Below, in pieces: positions 5,969 to 15,311 of a stretch of DNA of 33,305 nt. The stretch lies in the NCBI GenBank assembly GCA_903821695.1, contig CAIJLX010000061.1, positions 1 to 33,305 on the forward strand, in the 5' to 3' direction. Every line of letters starts with the position of its first letter. Position 1 is the stretch's first letter. The stretch is from an uncultured Alphaproteobacteria bacterium. Lineage in GTDB: Bacteria > Pseudomonadota > Alphaproteobacteria > Rickettsiales > CAIJLX01. The position numbers and the translations under genes were made by a program. A model generated the notes under the pieces. It saw nothing but the letters and a program-made list of their open reading frames with translations. It was not told where the DNA came from and ran no database searches.

Positions 5969-8434
5969 ATGGCTAAAAAACCAATTTCATTAGGCAAAAC
6001 ATTCTCTGCCTTCGCCGAAAAAATGCTGGGTGGCGGGAAACCTGCTGCCAAAAAAGAAGCAGCACCTGCTGCTAAAAAAGTGACGCCTGCCAAAAAAACC
6101 GCTTCCAAAACTCCGACGAAAGAAAAAATTGTGAAAAAACCAGTCTCCAAAAAACCTGCTCCGAAAAAAGCCGTTGCGAAAAAACCTGCTCCGAAAAAAC
6201 CAGTTGCCGCAAAAAAGCCCGCTCCTAAAGTGGCTGCGAAAAAAATAATTGCCAAAAAACCGGTCGCAAAAAATGCACCTGTTAAAAAACTGGCACCTAA
6301 AAAACCAGAAGCGAAAAAGAAAGTAGTGGCAGCGCCTGCGAAGAAAGCAGTGGCGCCCGCGAAGCCAGCTAAAAAGGCAGAAAAGCCAACGAAGCAGCTT
6401 CCGCTTGATTTAAAAGCATTGAAAAAAGAAAAAGCGCCTAAGGCTGAAAAAGCAGCGAAGGCAGTAAAGAACACTGATCCTGCTGTTCCAACCACGAAAG
6501 AAGAAAAAACCGCGGATGCGGCGCTTTCGAAAAAACTGATGGCGATGGGCAAAGAAAAAGGCTTCGTCACGTTCGATGATTTAAATTTGGCACTTCCGGC
6601 GGAGCAAATTTCGGGTGATCGGTTAGATGGAATCATCTCAACCCTTTCGGATGCTGGCGTGAATGTAGTTGAAAAAGAAGATGGCGGCTTTGACGAGGAA
6701 GAAAAAGCAGTTGAAGAAGAAGTCGAAGAAACCGCGGTAGTTGCAACCGCCAGCCGTACGGATGATCCGGTGCGGATGTATTTGCGCGAAATGGGCAATG
6801 TCGAATTGCTTTCGCGTGAAGGTGAAGTGGAAATCGCAAAACGCATCGAAGAAGGCCGTGATTTGATGATGGGCAACCTTTGTGAATGCCCAGTCACCTT
6901 GCGCGCATTCATGAGCTGGTATGATGAACTGGCGAGCGGTACCACACAACTGCGCCAGATTATTGATTTGGACGCAACCTATGCCGCCGAAATGGGCCCT
7001 GAAATGATGAACGCTGTCGGCATGGCACTGCCATCTGACGTTGAGAAAAACGAAGAGCCAGAAGAAGTAGTTGAGGAAGAAGAAGTTGCAGAGGAAGAGC
7101 TCGACGAAAACGGCCAGCCAAAACCAAAAGCCATCGAAGAAGATGATGAAGAAGATGGCGGCGGCGTTTCACTCGCGGCGATGGAAGAAAAACTGATGCC
7201 GAAGGTGATGGAAAACCTGGATGCCATCTGCAAAATCAGCAAAAAAATCTTAAGCTTCCAAGAAAAACGCTTGAGCGCAGCATTGGCCGGCAAGCCGATT
7301 CTCGATTCGCAAGCGAGCAAAGATTATAAAAAATTGGTGAAGCAATTGCTTGATTTGACCATCAACGTGCGCCTGAACCCGCATAGCGTTGAGGATTTGC
7401 TCGAGAAACTCTATAGCGCGAACAAACGCCTGATGACTTCGGAAGGCAAATTGATGCGTGCTGCGGATTATCATCGCCTGAAACGCGAAGAATTCATGAA
7501 GCTCTATATGAACCGCGAATTGGAGCCGGGTTGGGAAGAAGCAATTGCGAAAGACAAAGTAAAAGGTCTGGCTGATTTCTTGGCGCGCGAAATGGATGAA
7601 ATCCAACGTCAACGTTTGGAAATTCGTTCGGTTGCAGAAGATATGGGGGTGGATATTGCGGAATTCCGCCGTCTTGTACTGAACGTGCAAAAAGGCGAAC
7701 GCATGACCAACAAAGCGAAGAAAGAAATGATCGAGGCGAATTTGCGCTTGGTGATTTCGATCGCGAAAAAATATACCAACCGTGGTCTGCAGTTCCTCGA
7801 TTTGATTCAGGAAGGAAATATCGGCCTGATGAAAGCGGTCGATAAATTCGAATATCGCCGTGGTTATAAATTCTCGACCTATGCGACCTGGTGGATTCGC
7901 CAAGCGATTACCCGTTCCATCGCGGATCAGGCACGCACCATCCGTATTCCGGTGCACATGATTGAGACGATCAACAAAATCGTTCGTACCAGCCGCCAGA
8001 TGCTGCATGAAATGGGCCGCGAGCCAACGCCGGAAGAATTGGCAACCAAGCTCGTGATGCCAGTCGATAAAGTGCGCAAAGTAATGAAAATCGCGAAAGA
8101 ACCCGTCTCGCTCGAAACCCCAGTGGGTGACGAAGAAGGCAGTTTCTTGGGAGACTTCATCGAAGATAAAAGCGCGATCCTACCACTCGATGCGGCGATC
8201 AACGGGAACTTACGTGAAACCACCACGCGTGTGCTTTCAAGCCTCACACCACGTGAAGAACGTGTTCTGCGTATGCGCTTCGGTATCGGCATGAACACCG
8301 ACCATACTTTGGAAGAAGTGGGCCAACAATTCTCGGTAACACGCGAACGTATTCGTCAGATTGAAGCGAAAGCTTTGCGTAAACTCAAGCACCCAAGCCG
8401 CAGCCGCAAATTGCGCGGGTTCTTGAATAATTAG
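5969..8434 (+). CDS. rpoD: Housekeeping sigma factor RpoD with an H1-like N-terminal extension
   Basis: The primary sigma factor (sigma-70), directing RNA polymerase to housekeeping promoters. It has 821 residues, longer than usual. Residues about 25-170 are a Lys/Ala/Pro-rich tract with repeated KKPAPKK and AKKP units, resembling the histone H1-like tails of proteins such as AlgP. Region 1.1 follows at about 185-230 ([19 protein letters not shown]). Then comes [21 protein letters not shown] (region 1.2), an acidic Glu/Asp-rich non-conserved region, region 2 at about 590-665 ([40 protein letters not shown]), region 3, and region 4 ([33 protein letters not shown]). AGGA precedes the ATG, 10 bp after dnaG. 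The extension is absent from the textbook RpoD architecture. Confidence 0.96.
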   Translation: MAKKPISLGKTFSAFAEKMLGGGKPAAKKEAAPAAKKVTPAKKTASKTPTKEKIVKKPVSKKPAPKKAVAKKPAPKKPVAAKKPAPKVAAKKIIAKKPVAKNAPVKKLAPKKPEAKKKVVAAPAKKAVAPAKPAKKAEKPTKQLPLDLKALKKEKAPKAEKAAKAVKNTDPAVPTTKEEKTADAALSKKLMAMGKEKGFVTFDDLNLALPAEQISGDRLDGIISTLSDAGVNVVEKEDGGFDEEEKAVEEEVEETAVVATASRTDDPVRMYLREMGNVELLSREGEVEIAKRIEEGRDLMMGNLCECPVTLRAFMSWYDELASGTTQLRQIIDLDATYAAEMGPEMMNAVGMALPSDVEKNEEPEEVVEEEEVAEEELDENGQPKPKAIEEDDEEDGGGVSLAAMEEKLMPKVMENLDAICKISKKILSFQEKRLSAALAGKPILDSQASKDYKKLVKQLLDLTINVRLNPHSVEDLLEKLYSANKRLMTSEGKLMRAADYHRLKREEFMKLYMNRELEPGWEEAIAKDKVKGLADFLAREMDEIQRQRLEIRSVAEDMGVDIAEFRRLVLNVQKGERMTNKAKKEMIEANLRLVISIAKKYTNRGLQFLDLIQEGNIGLMKAVDKFEYRRGYKFSTYATWWIRQAITRSIADQARTIRIPVHMIETINKIVRTSRQMLHEMGREPTPEELATKLVMPVDKVRKVMKIAKEPVSLETPVGDEEGSFLGDFIEDKSAILPLDAAINGNLRETTTRVLSSLTPREERVLRMRFGIGMNTDHTLEEVGQQFSVTRERIRQIEAKALRKLKHPSRSRKLRGFLNN

Positions 8435-8510
8435 GAACGCATGCGTTCCGTGTCCTGGCGAAAGCCAGGTCCAGTTTTTGGTTGCTGCATACCGGCTTTC
8501 GCCGGTATGC
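8434..8510. repeat. Cluster of three intergenic palindromes (REP/BIME-like)
   Basis: Between rpoD and the next gene lie three hairpins: a 16-bp palindrome GGAACGCATGCGTTCC (8434-8449); CCTGGC-GAAA-GCCAGG (8454-8469); and a perfect 10-bp stem GCATACCGGC-TTTC-GCCGGTATGC (8487-8510). The second and third share the core GGCGAAAGCC in opposite orientation, the layout of dispersed proteobacterial intergenic repeats. The first or second hairpin probably also ends rpoD transcription (CAGTTTTTGG follows). The third ends only 7 bp before the next ATG, so it could hinder ribosome access. Confidence 0.65.
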
Positions 8511-8517
8511 GTAGTAT

Positions 8518-9084
8518 ATGAAAGAAAAAGTCCTAATCATCTACGCCCATCCGAATCCAAAAAGCTTGAACCACGCGATATTGGAAGCAGTGACTTCTGC
8601 GCTGATTGCTCGTGGTGCGGAAGCGCGGGTGCGGGATTTATATGCGATGAGGTTTGACCCTGTGTTGCGGGCAGATGAATTAGCTGATCGCCACAAACTC
8701 TCACCCGATATTGCAGAGGCACAAGCGGATGTAAGCTGGGCAGATACGCTGATATTTATTTATCCGATTTGGTGGACGGATCGCCCAGCGATTTTAAAAG
8801 GCTGGTTCGACCGTGTGTTCACGAATGGTTTTGCTTTCAGCACCAAAGGCGGCTGGAGAGGGTTATTAAACGGACGCAAAGCTATCGTCCTTCAAACCGC
8901 AGGTGGCAGCGAAGAAGAGTTGAAAAAAATGATGCAGCCAGCCATGGATAGGGTGATGAAAGAAGGCACATTCGGTTTTGTTGGCATTACGGATGTTACC
9001 ATTAAAACATTTTACAGCGTGGTTTCGCAAAGCGAAGCGGAGCGGCAGAGAATACTCGAAGAAGTTACAGCGATTATCCGATAG
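8518..9084 (+). CDS. NAD(P)H-dependent quinone oxidoreductase (flavodoxin fold)
   Basis: A 188-residue cytoplasmic protein of the NQO/MdaB/KefF-like family, which uses FMN or FAD to reduce quinones or other electrophiles by two electrons. The N-terminal flavodoxin strand and loop are clear (KVLIIYAHPNPKSLNHAI). The flavin-binding segment IYPIWWTDRPAILKGWFDRVFTNGFAF is typical, followed by the glycine-rich LQTAGGSEE loop. Length fits the family. No Shine-Dalgarno is visible and a strong hairpin ends 7 bp before the ATG, so expression may be low. Substrate and physiological role cannot be inferred. Confidence 0.85.
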   Translation: MKEKVLIIYAHPNPKSLNHAILEAVTSALIARGAEARVRDLYAMRFDPVLRADELADRHKLSPDIAEAQADVSWADTLIFIYPIWWTDRPAILKGWFDRVFTNGFAFSTKGGWRGLLNGRKAIVLQTAGGSEEELKKMMQPAMDRVMKEGTFGFVGITDVTIKTFYSVVSQSEAERQRILEEVTAIIR

Positions 9085-9138
9085 CATATTTGTCATCCTG
9101 CGAATCGCTTTGCGCCCACAGAATAACGGCCTAGTAAT

Positions 9139-9795
9139 TTAGCCGATAACCTGGCCGGTTTTTTTCCAATCTTCTAGGAAGGTCGCGAGGCCTTTGTCGG
9201 TCAGTGGATGGTTGAGCAGCTGACGGAGGATTTTTGGTGGCAATGTTGCAACATGTGCGCCGAGTTTCGCGGCTTGTAGCACGTGCACTGGGTGGCGGAT
9301 GCTGGCGGCCAATACTTGGGTTTCGAGTTCTGGATAATTTTCGAACACTTGCATGATGTCGGCGATCAGTTCCATGCCGTCTTGGCCAACGTCATCTAAG
9401 CGGCCGATGAAGGGGGAAACATATGTCGCGCCGGCTTTGGCGGCGAGTAATGCTTGAGTTGCAGAAAAGCACAGAGTCATGTTGACGGTGGTGCCTTCGG
9501 AGGTCAATTGTTTGCAGGTTTTGAGGCCATCCCAGGTGAGGGGCAATTTGATCGTCACGTTTTTGGCGATTTTGCGGAGGATGTCGGCCTCTTTCATCAT
9601 TTTTTTATGTTCGGTGGCGACCACTTCGGCGCTCACGGAACCAGGGATAATCGAGCAGATTTCCTTGATGATGGCTTTAAAATCGCGGCTTTCTTTGGCG
9701 GCGAGCGTAGGGTTTGTGGTGACGCCATCAACCATGCCGGTGGCGGCCAAATCTACAATTTCTTTAATATCTGCAGTATCGATGAAAAATTTCAT
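9139..9795 (-). CDS. fsa: Fructose-6-phosphate aldolase / small transaldolase
   Basis: A 218-residue TIM-barrel enzyme of the TalC/FSA subfamily. Family members either cleave fructose 6-phosphate to dihydroxyacetone and glyceraldehyde 3-phosphate, or act as transaldolases in the pentose phosphate pathway. The N-terminus [13 protein letters not shown] and GVTTNPTL are diagnostic. The Schiff-base lysine is in [13 protein letters not shown] (about residue 85). [11 protein letters not shown] and the C-terminal [19 protein letters not shown] also match. Sequence alone does not separate the two activities. It stands alone, convergent to the quinone reductase and divergent from amiC; promoters for both should lie in the 80-bp gap at 9796-9875. 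Confidence 0.93.
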   Translation of the reverse strand: MKFFIDTADIKEIVDLAATGMVDGVTTNPTLAAKESRDFKAIIKEICSIIPGSVSAEVVATEHKKMMKEADILRKIAKNVTIKLPLTWDGLKTCKQLTSEGTTVNMTLCFSATQALLAAKAGATYVSPFIGRLDDVGQDGMELIADIMQVFENYPELETQVLAASIRHPVHVLQAAKLGAHVATLPPKILRQLLNHPLTDKGLATFLEDWKKTGQVIG

Positions 9796-9875
9796 GTCGT
9801 GTGTTTTATCGCGAAAAATGATAAATGCAAAGTATTATTCATAGACTCGAACCTGCCTTTACGATAACCAAGATT

Positions 9876-11138
9876 ATGCGTTTTTTTGCAACTGCTGTTT
9901 TATGGTTGATGATGGCGATGCCCGCGTTCGCGGCGGTATCAGAAATTTCAGGTTATCAGCTGAAAGCAAATGAAGATGGCAGCATGATTTTCCGCCTGAA
10001 AATCGATCAAATGTTGGATTTTCAGGCCTTCACTTTGGAAAATCCAAATCGTGTAGTGATTGATTTTAAAGACACGAAATGGGTGGTGCCGAAAGCGGAG
10101 AAGCCACAAAGCGAAATTGGTTTTGTCAAAAAATTGCGAGCGGGCAGACCAGAGCCGGAAACATTGCGTGTGGTGTTGGATGTATCGAAGCCGGTAAAAA
10201 TTGAAGATAGTTTTATTCAGGTGCCTAACCGTAAAGGTGATGCACATTATTTGATTGTGCAGATGAAGCTTTTACAGGCAGAGGCACCGAAAAGAAATTT
10301 CGCTGAACCTGCAAAACCATTGCCCGCACCTATTGTTGCTCCGGAAAAAGCAAAAGAACAACCAAAGGCGAATCCGGATTTGGTGGTGCCGCCACCAATG
10401 GAGCCTGCTTCGGCGGTTCCTACGCCGGTTTCGAAACCAGAGCGATTTGTGATTGTGATTGATCCGGGCCATGGCGGCGTTGATCCGGGTGCGATTGGAC
10501 CACAGGGCACGAAGGAAAAAGAAATCACATTGCGCTATGCCAAACATTTGCGTGAGTTGCTGAATGCAACTTCACGCTATGAAGTGGTGTTGACGCGCGG
10601 TGACGATGCGTATGTGCCATTGCGCGGGCGGGTGAAAAAATCGCGTGATGCGAATGCGCAATTGTTTATTTCATTGCATGCCGATTCGCACCCAGAGGCG
10701 AATATGCACGGGCTTTCGGTCTATACGCTTTCGGAAAATGCTTCGGATAAAGAGGCGGAGGCGTTGGCGGAGCGCGAGAACAAAAAGGATATTATTACGG
10801 GGGTGGACTTAAGTGCGGAGAGCAAAGATATCGCCGAGGTGCTGATTGATTTAGCCCGGCGCGACACCAAAAATACTTCGGCTCGGTTTGCCGAATTAGT
10901 AGTGGCGGAATTGGGAACAGAGGCGAAATTGCTGAAAAATAGTCATCGTTTTGCCGGTTTTGCGGTGCTTAAAGGTGTGGGTACCCCTTCGGCGCTAGTG
11001 GAGCTTGGCTATCTTTCCAATCCAAAGGAAGAAGCGCAGTTGATTAGCCGTGAATATGAGGATAAACTGGTGCATGCAATTGCCCGCGCGGTAGATACTT
11101 ACTGCGATCAATATGCACCCAAAGAACAAGCGCAATGA
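9876..11138 (+). CDS. amiC: N-acetylmuramoyl-L-alanine amidase AmiC
   Basis: A periplasmic peptidoglycan hydrolase that cuts the bond between MurNAc and the stem peptide during daughter-cell separation. The ATG at 9876 gives 420 residues beginning with a signal peptide (MRFFATAVLWLMMAMPAFA); an in-frame ATG 51 bases earlier would spoil it. Residues about 23-115 are an AMIN domain (peptidoglycan or septal targeting), then a Pro/Ala/Lys linker. The Amidase_3 catalytic domain starts at VIVIDPGHGGVDPGAIG (zinc-binding His near 198), with EKEITL, SLHADS and the catalytic Glu in VELGYLSN. The stop overlaps the mrcA start by 4 bases (ATGA), indicating translational coupling. Confidence 0.94.
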   Translation: MRFFATAVLWLMMAMPAFAAVSEISGYQLKANEDGSMIFRLKIDQMLDFQAFTLENPNRVVIDFKDTKWVVPKAEKPQSEIGFVKKLRAGRPEPETLRVVLDVSKPVKIEDSFIQVPNRKGDAHYLIVQMKLLQAEAPKRNFAEPAKPLPAPIVAPEKAKEQPKANPDLVVPPPMEPASAVPTPVSKPERFVIVIDPGHGGVDPGAIGPQGTKEKEITLRYAKHLRELLNATSRYEVVLTRGDDAYVPLRGRVKKSRDANAQLFISLHADSHPEANMHGLSVYTLSENASDKEAEALAERENKKDIITGVDLSAESKDIAEVLIDLARRDTKNTSARFAELVVAELGTEAKLLKNSHRFAGFAVLKGVGTPSALVELGYLSNPKEEAQLISREYEDKLVHAIARAVDTYCDQYAPKEQAQ

Positions 11139-13612
11139 AAATTCTCACAATCCTTTTTTCTATGATGTTGATGGCGCTGATGATCTGCATGATCGGCGCG
11201 GCCACGGCTATTTTTTATTTCACCGGTGATCTGCCGGATTATTCACAGCTTGAGGATTACGCACCGCCGGTTGTTTCGCGCATTTATACGGCGGATGGGA
11301 AATTGCTGGAAGAATATGCCAAAGAGCGGCGGATTTTTGTGCCGATCAAAGCCGTGCCAAAAATTGTGGTGCAGGCATTCCTCGCGGCGGAAGATAGAAA
11401 TTTTTATAATCACCCGGGTGTGGATTTAAGCTCGATTGCGCGGGCGGGCATACAAAACGTGCTGAATGTCGGGCAGAAAAAAAGTATGATGGGTGGTTCG
11501 ACCATCACGCAGCAGGTAGTAAAAAACTTCCTGCTGACGAACGAACGCACGTTGGCGCGTAAAGTGAAAGAAGCCATTTTGGCTTATCGTTTGAGTGCTG
11601 TGTATACGAAGGATCAAATTCTTGAACTCTATCTCAATGAAATTTATCTGGGTGGCCGGGCTTATGGCATTGCAGCCGCCGCGCTGCATTATTTCAATAA
11701 ATCATTGGATGAATTAACGCTGGAAGAAGCAGCCCTGCTCGCGGCACTGCCGAAAGCGCCGAGTGCGTTTGATCCGCGCCATAATTATGCGCGCGCAGAA
11801 GCGCGCCGAAATTGGGTGCTGGATGGGATGGCGGAAGTGGGTGCGGCTACGCGTGAAGAAGTGGAGGTGGCGAAGAAGCGGCCAATTCTGCTTAAAACGC
11901 GCAGTGTGGAAGAGCGCGTGAATGCGGCATTTTTTGCGGAAGAAATTCGCCGGGAGTTGGTAAAGCGTTATACGACCAAGCAGGTGTATGAAGGTGGATT
12001 GACGGTGTATGGCACAGTGAATCCTGAGTATCAGAATCTTGCCGCACGTGCACTACGGAGAGGCTTAGAGGAATATGATCGCCGCCATGGTTGGCGTGGG
12101 CCGATTTCCAACCTGGATGGGGTTGATAACTGGATCGACGCATTGAAGAAAATGAAAGAGGTGGTGCCTGATCCGGAGTGGAAGTTGGGTGTGGTATTAA
12201 AACTGCGTCCGCAAGATGCCGAAATGGGTTTCGTGGATGGTACACGTGGCACACTGAATTTGGCCGACATCAAATGGGCGCGCAAATGGTTGCCTAATCA
12301 ACATCTCGGCAATGAAGTGACCAAGATGGCGGATGTTTTAAAGCGTGGCGATGTTGTGTGGATAGAGAAAAAAGACAAAACGTTGCAACTGTGCCAAGTG
12401 CCGGAAGTAAGCGGCGCAATCGTGGTGCAGGATGTGCATACCGGCAAAGTGCTTGCGATGCAGGGTGGCTATACATTCGAAGACAGCCAGTTCAACCGCG
12501 CAACACAAGCGCTACGCCAGCCGGGTTCAGCATTTAAACCGTTCGCTTATCTCGCGGCGCTGGAACACGGCTATACGCCTGCGACCTTGGTGCAAGATGC
12601 GCCGATCGAGCTTTATTGGGGCAGTGGCGATAATGTGCAAATCTGGAATCCGAAAAACTATTCCGGCGATTTCTTGGGTCCAACCACATTGCGTCGCGGT
12701 TTGGAATTGTCGCGCAACTTGATGACCATTCGCATGGCGCTTGATATCGGCATCAGCCGCATCACCGAAATTGCGAAACGCTTCGGCATTACGGATAAGC
12801 CGCAGCGTAATTTCTCGGCTGCTCTTGGCGCGACGGAAACGACATTACTACGCATCACCAATGCGTATGCAATGATTGCTAATGGTGGTATGCGCGTGGT
12901 GCCAACCTTTGTCGATCGCGTGCAGGATCGCAATGGACAAACACTGTATCGTAGTGATATTCGGTCATGCGAAGGCTGTAATTTTGCGCAATATTCAACA
13001 GGTATTAATCGCAATCCGCCAGCGCTGCGCGAATCAGGCGATCGGGTGACGAATCCTATCGCTGCGTTTTTGATGGTGAATATGTTGCAAGGCGTGGTGC
13101 TGCGCGGAACTGCGGTGAAAGCGGCAGCACTTGGTTTGCCGATTGGTGGTAAAACAGGCACGACGAACCAGAACTTTGATGCCTGGTTTGTTGGGTTCAC
13201 GCCCGATATCGTGGTTGGCGTTTATGTTGGGTTTGATACACCGCGCTCATTGGGTGATAAAGAAACCGGTGCCAGTGCAGCGCTGCCTATCTTTATCGAT
13301 TTTGTGCGTGAAGCAACAAAAGGCAAAAGCGTTCCGCCATTCCGCATTCCGCAAGGTGTGCGCATGGCGCAGATCGATTATTTCACCGGCTTCTTGCCAA
13401 CGAAGAACACGCCAGTAAAGGATAAGATTTTCGAAGCATTCCCTGTGCAGCGTGTGCCTGATCGCGCGGTAGAGTTTGGTGATTTGCTAGATCCAAACAA
13501 GGGTGGCCCAGCTTCGATTCAAGCGCCTGTTCCATTCTCGGATGAAAATGAAACACCAACGCGCCGCATAGAAGAAGTGCCGGCATCTCTTGGAACCGGA
13601 GGGTTCTATTAA
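11135..13612 (+). CDS. mrcA: Class A penicillin-binding protein 1A
   Basis: A bifunctional peptidoglycan synthase of 825 residues, anchored by an N-terminal membrane helix. The glycosyltransferase-51 domain includes AAEDRNFYNHPGVD (catalytic Glu near 86), GGSTITQQVVKN and LYLNEIYLGGRAYGI. An OB-like insertion follows (about 300-430). The transpeptidase has all three active-site motifs: SAFKPF (SxxK, about 465), SRNL (SxN) and KTGTT (about 672). The C-terminus is Pro-rich. The adjacency of an amidase and PBP1A is common in alphaproteobacteria. The TAA overlaps the next ATG by one base. Confidence 0.96.
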   Translation: MKILTILFSMMLMALMICMIGAATAIFYFTGDLPDYSQLEDYAPPVVSRIYTADGKLLEEYAKERRIFVPIKAVPKIVVQAFLAAEDRNFYNHPGVDLSSIARAGIQNVLNVGQKKSMMGGSTITQQVVKNFLLTNERTLARKVKEAILAYRLSAVYTKDQILELYLNEIYLGGRAYGIAAAALHYFNKSLDELTLEEAALLAALPKAPSAFDPRHNYARAEARRNWVLDGMAEVGAATREEVEVAKKRPILLKTRSVEERVNAAFFAEEIRRELVKRYTTKQVYEGGLTVYGTVNPEYQNLAARALRRGLEEYDRRHGWRGPISNLDGVDNWIDALKKMKEVVPDPEWKLGVVLKLRPQDAEMGFVDGTRGTLNLADIKWARKWLPNQHLGNEVTKMADVLKRGDVVWIEKKDKTLQLCQVPEVSGAIVVQDVHTGKVLAMQGGYTFEDSQFNRATQALRQPGSAFKPFAYLAALEHGYTPATLVQDAPIELYWGSGDNVQIWNPKNYSGDFLGPTTLRRGLELSRNLMTIRMALDIGISRITEIAKRFGITDKPQRNFSAALGATETTLLRITNAYAMIANGGMRVVPTFVDRVQDRNGQTLYRSDIRSCEGCNFAQYSTGINRNPPALRESGDRVTNPIAAFLMVNMLQGVVLRGTAVKAAALGLPIGGKTGTTNQNFDAWFVGFTPDIVVGVYVGFDTPRSLGDKETGASAALPIFIDFVREATKGKSVPPFRIPQGVRMAQIDYFTGFLPTKNTPVKDKIFEAFPVQRVPDRAVEFGDLLDPNKGGPASIQAPVPFSDENETPTRRIEEVPASLGTGGFY

Positions 13613-14232
13613 TGATGGATCTGCCGCAATCTAAAGAAATGGTGATCCACGTTCCGCAAGCCTTGCAGCGCTATTTTTATGAGCTGATCGTCGGCGGTGC
13701 GTTCATTGTGGCAGCGACGCTTACGGCGCTGATCATGATGTACCAAGTGTTGGGTGAATCATTGCCGGAATGGTTACGGCTGATTTATTTTTTGATGATT
13801 GCGCTGTCGCTTGGCGTATTGATCGTTGGTTTCCGGATTGTGGTTGATAGTGAAAATGAACGCAAACTCGCGAGCAAACATTTAGGTCGCGAATGGATGA
13901 TGGATGAAAAACATCTCACCATCAGCCTCGCGCTGCTAGAAGGCAAAGAGCGGATGACCCTGCGCAAATTTAAAACCGGTGCGCTGCGTGTAGAGTGGCA
14001 AGATATTCAAAAAATAATAGTGAAAGAAGCAGTGAAGCTACCGAAAGTAATGCCTGCCTGCCTCGAAATTTATGTCGAAAACCACGAAGATACGCTTGGT
14101 TTTGATACAGTGTTGCGTGTCCGCAGAGATTTGTTAGGCACCCAAGAAGCCCGCATTTTAGATTTCTGCCGTAGCCATAAAGTGGTGGTGGAAGTGGAGG
14201 CGCCTAGTCCTTCTTCCCAATCCGTTGGCTGA
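13612..14232 (+). CDS. Hypothetical protein with two membrane helices
   Basis: A 206-residue protein of no recognised family. Two hydrophobic segments (LIVGGAFIVAATLTALIMMYQVL and LIYFLMIALSLGVLIVGFRIVV) make a hairpin, followed by a soluble domain of alternating strands (LRVEWQDIQKIIVKEAVKL, CLEIYVENHEDTLGFDTVL) that could be PH-like; this is a guess. Two adjacent ATGs (13612, 13615) are possible; the first overlaps the mrcA stop. Coupling to mrcA suggests an envelope role. The 3' end overlaps the end of convergent prfB by 29 bp. Confidence 0.7.
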   Translation: MMDLPQSKEMVIHVPQALQRYFYELIVGGAFIVAATLTALIMMYQVLGESLPEWLRLIYFLMIALSLGVLIVGFRIVVDSENERKLASKHLGREWMMDEKHLTISLALLEGKERMTLRKFKTGALRVEWQDIQKIIVKEAVKLPKVMPACLEIYVENHEDTLGFDTVLRVRRDLLGTQEARILDFCRSHKVVVEVEAPSPSSQSVG

Positions 14233-15311
14233 GCGCGGCGGACATCATGTCGTCGATTTGGCCGTCCAATACGCCGCCGGTGTTGCTAGTTTCGTAGCCG
14301 GTGCGCAAATCTTTGACCATCTGGTAGGGCTGCAATACATACGAACGGATTTGGTGGCCCCAGCCGATTTCACTTTTGCTGGCGTTGCTCGCGTTTAGGG
14401 CTTCTTCTTTTTTGCGTAATTCCAATTCATATAATCGTGCGCGCAACATCGTGTATGCCTCGGCGCGGTTGCGGTGTTGGCTGCGGCTGTTTTGGCATTG
14501 CACGACGATGTTGGTCGGAATGTGCGTGATGCGGATCGCGCTATCGGTTTTGTTAATATGCTGTCCGCCTGCGCCAGAAGCACGATAGGTGTCGACGCGG
14601 ATATCTTTATCTTCAACGACGATGTCGATCGATTCATCGATTACCGGATAAACCCACACGCTTGCGAAACTCGTATGACGTTTGCCAGCGGCATCGAACG
14701 GCGAAATGCGCACGAGGCGATGCACACCACTTTCCGTTTTTGCCCAGCCATAGGCATTGCGGCCTTCAACGCGGATGGTGGCAGATTTGATGCCGGCTTC
14801 ATCACCGGTATTTTCATCGATCAGATCGGTTTTATAACCGTGTGATTCTGCCCAACGTAAATACATGCGCAATAACATGCCGGCCCAATCATTGCTTTCT
14901 GTTCCGCCAGCGCCAGCGTGGATTTCCATGAAGCAATCATTAGCATCTGCCTCGCCGGAAAAGAGCGCTTCGGTTTCTAGTTTCTTTGCTTTGGTCGCGA
15001 GTTCGCCGAGTGCTTTTTCGGCTTCGAGCAATGTTGCATTATCGTTTTCGGCATCTGCCATATCGGCGAGTTCGCGATAGGAAAGTAGATCACCTTGCAG
15101 GCCGCGGAATTCATTGAGTGCAAATTCGAGATGATTTTTTTCGCGCATCAGGCTTTGCGCGTTTTTGCGGTCGTTCCACAAATTGGGATCTTCGATTAAC
15201 GGCGCGAGTTCACCTAAGCGTTTTTCGATGTTCGCAGGGTCAAAGATACCTCCCGAGCAGGCCTAAGGATTGCTCTATCGAGGTAATAAAATTGAGAACT
15301 TCTGCTTTCAT
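14204..15311 (-). CDS. prfB: Peptide chain release factor 2, expressed by programmed +1 frameshift
   Basis: RF2 recognises UGA and UAA and triggers peptide release. The gene is in two frames. From ATG 15311 the first frame gives 23 residues, MKAEVLNFITSIEQSLGLLGRYL, then meets TGA (15242-15240). Skipping one T after CTT continues as DPANIEKRLGEL into the main frame, for about 368 residues in total, close to the E. coli RF2 length. The core has the SPF codon-recognition tripeptide (RISPFDAAGKR) and the GGQ catalytic motif (SGAGGQHINKTDSAIR). A single-frame reading starting at MWNDRKN misses the N-terminus. Its ATG overlaps the upstream transporter stop by 4 bases. Confidence 0.96.
15237..15254 (-). 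promoter_or_regulatory. prfB: prfB +1 frameshift site with internal Shine-Dalgarno
   Basis: On the minus strand the sequence is GGGAGGTATCTTTGACCC: a Shine-Dalgarno-like GGGAGG three bases before the slippery CTT, then the in-frame UGA followed by C. This matches the classical RF2 autoregulatory site (E. coli GGGGGTATCTTTGAC). Low RF2 lets ribosomes pause at UGA and slip +1, making more RF2. It also shows that UGA is decoded as stop in this organism. Confidence 0.96.

Noticed and set aside
5899-6945. A 348-codon minus-strand open frame opposite the rpoD start
   Set aside because: A Phe/Ala/Gly-rich mirror of the Lys/Ala codons of the RpoD tail; no domain, and rpoD is certain.
9085-9138. A possible palindromic repeat (TGTCATCCTGCGAA...) between the quinone reductase and fsa
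   Set aside because: Only a fragment resembling known intergenic repeats; no convincing stem.
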